A stretch of DNA of 33,637 nt from Bacteroides sp. (GTDB lineage Bacteria > Bacteroidota > Bacteroidia > Bacteroidales > Muribaculaceae): the NCBI GenBank assembly GCA_014801525.1, contig JAAVEB010000004.1:27859-61495 (forward strand), in the 5' to 3' direction. The notes under the pieces were generated by a model. It saw only the letters and a list, made by a program, of their open reading frames with translations. It was not told the origin of the DNA and searched no databases. How positions within the stretch are numbered: position 1 is the stretch's first letter; every line of letters begins with the position of its first letter. This document shows positions 28,601-33,637 of this stretch, piece by piece. A program made the translations under genes and the position numbers.

Positions 28601-30357
28601 TTTGTGCGAGGTTGATCCTTCATCTGCTTCATGAGAGTCTTCATGGCGATGAGGTTCTTTTCTTCGGGGAAGTGCTGATACATGCGTGACACAAAGTGTC
28701 CTGTGCGGATATTGTCAAGGTTATAGTCCTCAAGGTTGTAACGCTTGATTTCTCCTTTTTCGTTGATCATTGTGTCGGTGTAGAGCTTGCAATAGTCCTT
28801 GATGTGCTCGCCCCCATATTTAAGATATGTGTCAAGCATTGCCTCAAGTTCGATACCCATCACATAGCTCCATTTCGGGCGGGTTGAGAAGTCAAGCATA
28901 TAGCTTAGCGGTTCGCGTTTCATTTCTGACTCGGTCATCCACTGGCTGTAATTCTTGTAGGGCTTCTCGGTGAGGCACAAACCTCCGTTCACATAGTAAT
29001 CCTTGAAGTTGATGTCGCGAGTAAGTCCTGAGATGAAATTGCCTTCGGCAACATTGTTGAAGTGGCAGTTGACCACGTTGATGTCATACACGTTGGTACA
29101 GGTGTCGAGGGCTATGATCTGAACGCCATATTTGCTCTTTTCGCAAGTTACGTTTTCGAGGTTCACGTTTCTGACGATGGGGAGGTAACCGCGGCAGCAT
29201 ATTTCATTGTGCTCGTAATCGAGGTTGATTTTCAGCACTGATTCGCCACACTGACCGACGGTGATGTTGCGCGCGTTGATATTTTCAATGATACCACCGC
29301 GGCAGGTATTGGTCTTGATTCTGACCACACGGTCAAGGTTGGGGCTGTCCATGCGGTTGTTTTCGGCGTAGACATTGCGGCAACCGCCTGAAATCTCGCT
29401 GCCGATCACCACGCCTCCGTGTCCGTTCTGCATTTCGCAGTTGCGGATGATGATGTTTTCGCTTGGGCGTTCCCAAAGGCGTCCGTCATTATTGCGTCCG
29501 CTCTTGATGGCGATACAGTCATCACCGGTGTTGAAGAAGCAGTTTTCAATCAACACGCCGTCGCATGACTCGGGGTCGCAGCCGTCGCCGTTAGGTCCGT
29601 CGTTGTTGATGTGTACGCCGCGCACCACAACATTCTTTGAAAGAAGGGGATGAATCACCCAGAACGGTGAACGAAGCAGAGTCACATTTTCGATGAGGAT
29701 TCCGTCACACTGGTTGAAGTTGATGAGCTGAGGGCGAAGACCGTCTTCCGGACCGAAATGGCGCTCGTTCATGTCTACGCCGTCTTCAGCCATCTTGAGC
29801 AGGCGCGCGCGGCTTCCGTTGCGCTGGCTGATGACGCCTTCTTTCCATCCATAGTGGGTGGCTCCGCACCATTTCCACCATGTTTCGTTTGTGCCGCCTC
29901 CGTCAATTGTTCCTTCGCCGGTTATAGCGACATCGGTGGCCTGATAGGCGTAAATACAGGGTGAGAGATTCCAGCAGTCGATACCCTCCCAGCGAGTGGG
30001 AACGATGGGGTAAAGTTCGGGCTGGAACACAAACTGGAGTTTAGCGTCTTTTTCAACCACGAGATTCACGTGGCTTTTCAATGTAATCGCGCCGGTGTTG
30101 TAAGTTCCTGCGGGAACAATCACCTTGCCTCCTCCTTTTTTGGAACAGGCTTCGATTGCCTTGTTGATTGCTTTCTGATTTTTTTCGGGAGTTGCATTGA
30201 CACTTGCCCCATATTTTGTGATGGGGAATTCTTTTGCACCGAATTTTGGCTCGCGAATGCTCTGTTCAATGCGTTTATACTCCGTGTCTGACCAATAGTC
30301 TCCACGAACCGCAAGTGGCAGCAGCATTAGAAACACTAATAGATTTAAGACTTTCAT
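25615..30357 (-). CDS. Multidomain pectinase: GH28 (approx. 28950-30290) + GH105 (approx. 27780-28899) + C-terminal (alpha/alpha)6 glycosidase-like domain (approx. 25615-27760)
   Basis: GH28 motifs NGDGCDPESCDGVLIENCFFNTGDDCIAIKSG, NGHGGVVIGSE, RVVRIKTN; GH105 motifs VWLDGIFMGLPY, LSQHCWGRAQGWYTMALIELLDALP; C-terminal PLSSLSVGNGHIAATVDVTGLQ ... NSWYGRPHLEMTFWHMIDFALWNRPEVLEK resembles GH65/GH95-type folds. Confidence 0.85.
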   Translation of the reverse strand: MKVLNLLVFLMLLPLAVRGDYWSDTEYKRIEQSIREPKFGAKEFPITKYGASVNATPEKNQKAINKAIEACSKKGGGKVIVPAGTYNTGAITLKSHVNLVVEKDAKLQFVFQPELYPIVPTRWEGIDCWNLSPCIYAYQATDVAITGEGTIDGGGTNETWWKWCGATHYGWKEGVISQRNGSRARLLKMAEDGVDMNERHFGPEDGLRPQLINFNQCDGILIENVTLLRSPFWVIHPLLSKNVVVRGVHINNDGPNGDGCDPESCDGVLIENCFFNTGDDCIAIKSGRNNDGRLWERPSENIIIRNCEMQNGHGGVVIGSEISGGCRNVYAENNRMDSPNLDRVVRIKTNTCRGGIIENINARNITVGQCGESVLKINLDYEHNEICCRGYLPIVRNVNLENVTCEKSKYGVQIIALDTCTNVYDINVVNCHFNNVAEGNFISGLTRDINFKDYYVNGGLCLTEKPYKNYSQWMTESEMKREPLSYMLDFSTRPKWSYVMGIELEAMLDTYLKYGGEHIKDYCKLYTDTMINEKGEIKRYNLEDYNLDNIRTGHFVSRMYQHFPEEKNLIAMKTLMKQMKDQPRTKEGVYWHKAIYSYQVWLDGIFMGLPYSTLTAGMILPADEADAIYNDAIDQVKKTYERTLDPKTGLNRHAWDENRDMFWSDNETGLSQHCWGRAQGWYTMALIELLDALPEDHPRRNEVIDLLRKDLDAVIKWQDKNSGVWYQVMDSPGREGNYLESTASSMFAYSLLKAYRKGYLGEKYRDAGIKAYRGILNNFIKINPDSTISLTNCCAVAGLGPGLSPSVLKAAPKVKENKRRDGSFAYYLSEPIRDNDAKGIGPFIWASLEMEDLGYNTENVSQPIDRQAVVSRNNPKVIKADPLSSLSVGNGHIAATVDVTGLQSYPQYYANGIPLNIMSDWGWHSFANDKNLTHADTEKAFNLHGQSSVYAVEYKTDGRNKDATEYFRANPHRLNLGTIGLELRDKNNAIIPIENLTAINQELKLWDGIIESKFTADGNVVEVSTGILGNKDCLFSRIKTPLLATKGAKVAFNFSYPSGKHADDANDWTKPELHKSVIINSDNRSATIERTLDGTKYYILIQWEGNAKLEAAGDHYFTLSTDEDLLSFSAEFAEKQPVKGETSYSYDQAIKAVMKYWSGWWKKGGIVDFGECTDKRATELERRTILSQYLTQINCANTTPPQETGLTYNSWYGRPHLEMTFWHMIDFALWNRPEVLEKVMEWYNNTAYPEAKKIAQRQGFKGVRWMKMTDPDAGEAPSNTGSFLTWQQPHYIYMAEELYRINPSQATLDKYAQGVEETAEFMADFALKCAPKKGDIKLYGQTAMQESMSKDFSFNHPFEQAYWYYALTTAQNWRERRGLERNAEWDMIISRLAPLTEKDGIYTAGEPLKPFDKKSKAKAFDPYVSAELAGKANISEEDFNLKSRSDHPAVLGACALLPESPLYNPDVMRKTLAWVMKNWNWDTTWGWDYGMIAMAAARLNEPETALEALLIEKGKNTYLVSGHNFQEPKRLRLYLPGNGSFLDAIAMMCAGWDGSGDVLNPGFPKDGKWNVRWEGLRRMQ

Positions 30358-30424
30358 ATAAAAATATTACTGGTATTGTTGCCGGCTGTTACCCCGGCTG
30401 AGTTAAAAATAAATTTCGGTATAA

Positions 30425-30460
30425 AATAAGGCAGGAAGCTCTGACTTTTCAAAGCTTCCT
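30425..30460 (-). terminator. Possible weak terminator between the PL10 gene and the multidomain pectinase
   Basis: AGGAAGCT (30433-30440) / AGCTTCCT (30453-30460); minus strand continues GCCTTATTTTAT. Confidence 0.45.
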
Positions 30461-30593
30461 ACAAATTTAGTCAAAAACCTTTAATTAATTCCTATCTTGG
30501 AGGATAATATCAATAAGAAAATTAGTTATTTCGTCATTTCCTTGCGAACTTCTTCGGGCATGAGGTTGGAAATGGGTTGGTGACGCCGATGTA

Positions 30594-31691
30594 TCAGAAT
30601 CGAAGTTTGTTTTCGGGATCGTAGCGATCAGCCCATTCTGAGTATATGGCAAACACTTCGTTAGGGCGGGCATCATACCACCCGTAGCCGGTGCGTCGCT
30701 CAAACCCTATCTCGTCAAGGCTGCGTCGCGGAATGCCGTCGCGGTCACAAAAGAACGGCAGGCATTCATCAAGATCGTAGTAACGCGACCATATCGGGGT
30801 TGCGTCGGGGTCGGAAACAAGTTGGGCGGTAATCGCCTTGCCGTCTTTGTCGCGAGGGCGTTCGTATCTCATTCCCGTGATTTTGTTACGGTCAAGCCAC
30901 TTTATTCCGCCGTGAACCGCTTTCTTTACCCGCTCGTCGGGATTGGGCAGCGACATGAGGAATTTCAGCAGATTGGCGCTTTCAAGAGAAGTGAAACTCG
31001 GCAGTTCGTATGCGCGTGCCTTTGCCGGCGCATACGTGTCGCGGTCATGTTGCTGACACCACACTGTCGGCTCCCCGTTCACTTTAATCTGTGTGTCAAG
31101 GATTACTTCAACGGCTTTATCGACAGAGCGCTGGAGCTTTGATGCCATTTCTGCGTCAATGATATTTTTGTATGGACCGTTTCCGCTAAGAAGATCTTGA
31201 AAGAGCGAGAGGGTGTTATACATGGCGTCGTCGTTGTAGGTGATATGCACCTGATACCCCTTGGGATCAGGCCAGAATTGAGGCCAGCCGCCGTTTTCAT
31301 ATTGTCCGCTGAGCAGGAAATCAAGCCCTTTGCTTATTGCTGTCCTATAGACTTCCGATGGACAAGCGTTGTTGAGCTGTGCCAAGAATCGCATCTCCAT
31401 TGTTGTTGCGTTATTGTCGATTGTCGAGTCGTCGACGCGCGATTTGTCTTGCAGCACTTTCGAAACCTGTGCAGCTGTCATCGGCGACACGAGATCGGTG
31501 TTTTTGGGCCAGCCTCCGGTCACTCGCTGAAATAGAAGAATGCGGGCGCCTATTTGGCGGGCTGTGTCGGTTTTGAAAAATTCCGCGTCGGTTGTCTTGA
31601 AATATCTGTGGCGCGGTTTCGCGTTCAAGTCTGAGGGGCAAAACAATAAGGATGTTAAAGCCAGGATGGTGATGATGATTGATGATTTCAT
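30594..31691 (-). CDS. Pectate lyase, PL10 family (PelA-like)
   Basis: RILLFQRVTGGWPKNTDL, DDSTIDNNATTMEMRFLAQ, GWPQFWP, HITYNDDAMYNTL, WCQQHDRDTYAPAKARAYELPS. Start set to ATG 31691 (MKSSIIITILALTSLLFCPSDLNA). Confidence 0.92.
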   Translation of the reverse strand: MKSSIIITILALTSLLFCPSDLNAKPRHRYFKTTDAEFFKTDTARQIGARILLFQRVTGGWPKNTDLVSPMTAAQVSKVLQDKSRVDDSTIDNNATTMEMRFLAQLNNACPSEVYRTAISKGLDFLLSGQYENGGWPQFWPDPKGYQVHITYNDDAMYNTLSLFQDLLSGNGPYKNIIDAEMASKLQRSVDKAVEVILDTQIKVNGEPTVWCQQHDRDTYAPAKARAYELPSFTSLESANLLKFLMSLPNPDERVKKAVHGGIKWLDRNKITGMRYERPRDKDGKAITAQLVSDPDATPIWSRYYDLDECLPFFCDRDGIPRRSLDEIGFERRTGYGWYDARPNEVFAIYSEWADRYDPENKLRF

Positions 31692-31723
31692 GGAATAAAC
31701 GGTAGAGGGGCTGTTAAAATAAG

Positions 31724-31751
31724 AAAGGAAACGCATTAGTGCGTTTCCTTT
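31724..31751 (-). terminator. Terminator downstream of tRNA-Cys
   Basis: Perfect 12-bp stem AAAGGAAACGCA-TTAG-TGCGTTTCCTTT; minus strand continues CTTATTTTAAC. Confidence 0.75.
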
Positions 31752-31754
31752 GAG

Positions 31755-31825
31755 AGGTTCCTAGCAGATTCGAACTGCTGTAAACGGTTTTGCAGACCGG
31801 TACCTAACCACTCGGCCAAGGAACC
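31755..31825 (-). tRNA. tRNA-Cys (GCA)
   Basis: Minus strand GGTTCCTTGGCCGAGTGGTTAGGTACCGGTCTGCAAAACCGTTTACAGCAGTTCGAATCTGCTAGGAACCT: acceptor GGTTCCT/AGGAACC, T-arm AGCAGTTCGAATCTGCT, anticodon loop CTGCAAA, discriminator U; CCA not encoded. Confidence 0.93.
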
Positions 31826-31917
31826 TTGTTTGTGGTTTTACGGCTGCAAAGATATAATCTTTTTTTTGATTGCGCAATACTTTTGTCGAATTTTGTATTA
31901 AAAAATCGGGCTGTATG

Positions 31918-33393
31918 CTACATCTGTTCCTCCTGAAGTTTCTTGTCCATTGCGGCTGCGGCTTTGCGTCCGTCGCCCATGGCGAGGATTACGGTCGCTC
32001 CTCCGCGCACAATGTCGCCTCCGGCATAAATATCGCTCACTGAGGATTGTAGCGTATCCTGGTTCACGACGATTGTTCCGCGTTTTGATACTTCAAGTTG
32101 CTTGATGGCTTCAGGAATAAGCGGGTTCGGAGAGACTCCGACGCTGACAATCACAAGATCAACGGGCACATCGATTATCGCGCCTTCAACAGGCACCGGT
32201 GAACGTCTGCCTGATTCGTCGGGTTCACCAAGTTCCATCTTCTGTAGGCGCATTGTGTTCACCCTTCCGTTAGTGTCAGCGGTATATTCGATTGGGTTGT
32301 GCAGAGTGAGGAGTTGCACTCCTTCCTGTTTGGCGTGTTTTATTTCTTCGATTCGGGCGGGCATCTCGGCTTCGCTGCGGCGATAGACGATCATAGCATT
32401 TTCAGCACCCATTCGACGTGCTGTGCGCACGGCGTCCATCGCTGTGTTTCCGCCGCCAATCACGGCGACATTCTTTCCGCGTAGCACGGGTGTGTCATAT
32501 CCCGGTTTTCCGGCACCCATGAGGTTGATGCGTGTGAGATATTCGTTGCATGACATCACGCCGATGTAATTTTCGCCGGGGATCCCCATGAAGCGCGGCA
32601 GTCCTGCTCCCGAAGCGACAAAAATGCCTTTGAAGCCCATGCCGTGCAAATCGTCATAGCTGAGGGTCTTTCCGATTACGCAGTCTTTTACAAATCTTAC
32701 TCCCTGAGCTGCGAGAGCGTCGATTTCGGCATCGACTACCGAATTGGGAAGACGGAACTCTGGTATTCCATATTTCAGCACTCCGCCTATTTCATGAAGT
32801 GCCTCAAAAACGGTCACTTCATATCCGCGAGCCGCCATGTCGCCGGCAAAAGAGAGTCCGGCGGGTCCTGATCCGACAACCGCTATCTGTATGCCATTTG
32901 ATGGCGCTGCCTGCTGCACGGGCATTTCATGGGCGAGGCGCGCGAAATCGGCGGCAAATCTTTCGAGATAGCCGATTGCCACCGGTTCTTTTTTCATCTT
33001 GAGATAGATGCAGCGGGACTCGCATTGTTTTTCCTGCGGGCACACTCGTCCGCACACGGCGGGCAGGGCGCTTGTCTTTTTCAAAACCGCTGCTGCCGTG
33101 GCAAATTCTCCGCGCTGGATGTTTTTGATGAATCCGGGTATGTCGATGCTCACGGGACAGCCGTTCACGCATTGAGGGTCGGGACAGTCCATGCATCGTG
33201 AAGCTTCGATAACCGCAGCTTCGGCAGGGAGTCCCTGGTTTACTTCGTCATTGCAGGTGACGCGATATTCGGGAGACAATTCGGGCATCTTTACGCGGGG
33301 AATAGCCGTGCGCTCCTTTGCCGTCATTGCATTGCGGAGCTCTTCGCGCCAGGCGGCGTTGCGCGACGAGTCGTTTATATTGTCGATATTCAT
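31918..33393 (-). CDS. NADPH-dependent glutamate synthase small-subunit-like / NfnB(L)-like oxidoreductase
   Basis: ASRCMDCPDPQCVNGCPVSIDIPGF Fe-S motif, VVGSGPAGLSFAGDMAARG, VAVIGGGNTAMDAVRTARRMGAE, YAGGDIVRGGATVILAMGDGRKAA. Confidence 0.93.
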   Translation of the reverse strand: MNIDNINDSSRNAAWREELRNAMTAKERTAIPRVKMPELSPEYRVTCNDEVNQGLPAEAAVIEASRCMDCPDPQCVNGCPVSIDIPGFIKNIQRGEFATAAAVLKKTSALPAVCGRVCPQEKQCESRCIYLKMKKEPVAIGYLERFAADFARLAHEMPVQQAAPSNGIQIAVVGSGPAGLSFAGDMAARGYEVTVFEALHEIGGVLKYGIPEFRLPNSVVDAEIDALAAQGVRFVKDCVIGKTLSYDDLHGMGFKGIFVASGAGLPRFMGIPGENYIGVMSCNEYLTRINLMGAGKPGYDTPVLRGKNVAVIGGGNTAMDAVRTARRMGAENAMIVYRRSEAEMPARIEEIKHAKQEGVQLLTLHNPIEYTADTNGRVNTMRLQKMELGEPDESGRRSPVPVEGAIIDVPVDLVIVSVGVSPNPLIPEAIKQLEVSKRGTIVVNQDTLQSSVSDIYAGGDIVRGGATVILAMGDGRKAAAAMDKKLQEEQM

Positions 33394-33400
33394 ATGTTTT

Positions 33401-33637
33401 TTAGTTATAAGAGCGCAGGCGCATCATCATTTCATCAAAATCAACTTTATGGGCGTCAAACTCGGGACCGTCGATGCATACGAATTTAGTCTTGCCGTCG
33501 ACAGTCACGCGGCATGCTCCGCACATTCCGGTTCCGTCAACCATGATCGGATTCATGCTGACAATCGTTGGAATCTCCAGCTTCTTTGTCAGAAGACATA
33601 CAAACTTCATCATAATCATCGGACCGATTGCAATACA
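33401..33637 (-). CDS. Partial sulfide/dihydroorotate dehydrogenase-like FAD/NAD-binding subunit (NfnA(S)-like), C-terminal end only
   Basis: Open to the right edge: CIAIGPMIMMKFVCLLTKKLEIPTIVSMNPIMVDGTGMCGACRVTVDGKTKFVCIDGPEFDAHKVDFDEMMMRLRSYN; CGACRV Fe-S motif, adjacent to the NfnB-like gene. Confidence 0.9.
   Translation of the reverse strand, partial: CIAIGPMIMMKFVCLLTKKLEIPTIVSMNPIMVDGTGMCGACRVTVDGKTKFVCIDGPEFDAHKVDFDEMMMRLRSYN

Overview
The window looks like a Bacteroidales chromosome segment, judging by SusC/SusD homologues, TAnnTTTG-type -7 elements and GLPGLI/BlaI-M56 families. Its contents, left to right: (i) a pectin-type accessory region with a partial GH88/105-like gene (-), SusC/SusD, a FAS1-like lipoprotein, a second lipoprotein, two barrel-less TonB-plug proteins, and a beta-helix/jelly-roll secreted enzyme; (ii) a non-coding mosaic of hairpins at about 13.69-14.26 kb; (iii) a BlaI / M56 / GLPGLI cluster; (iv) guaB followed by three SurA/parvulin-like genes and an OstA-like gene; (v) convergent SDR and YraN genes; (vi) a three-module GH28-GH105-(alpha/alpha)6 enzyme, a PL10 pectate lyase and tRNA-Cys, all on the minus strand; (vii) an NfnB/GltD-like and NfnA-like gene pair. 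The strongest unexplained signal is in the non-coding mosaic. Two convergent copies of the same three-hairpin module (13781-13878 on +, 14020-13920 on -) keep their base pairing through about seven two-sided compensatory changes, and carry GNRA-type loops and conserved GA/GA internal loops on the inferred sense strand. This suggests a structured RNA or ssDNA-hairpin repeat. Other points of interest are the recurring barrel-less plug motif, the three-domain pectinase, and a promoter bracketed by an 11-bp inverted repeat upstream of the BlaI-like gene. All calls come from reading the sequence; no database search was run.
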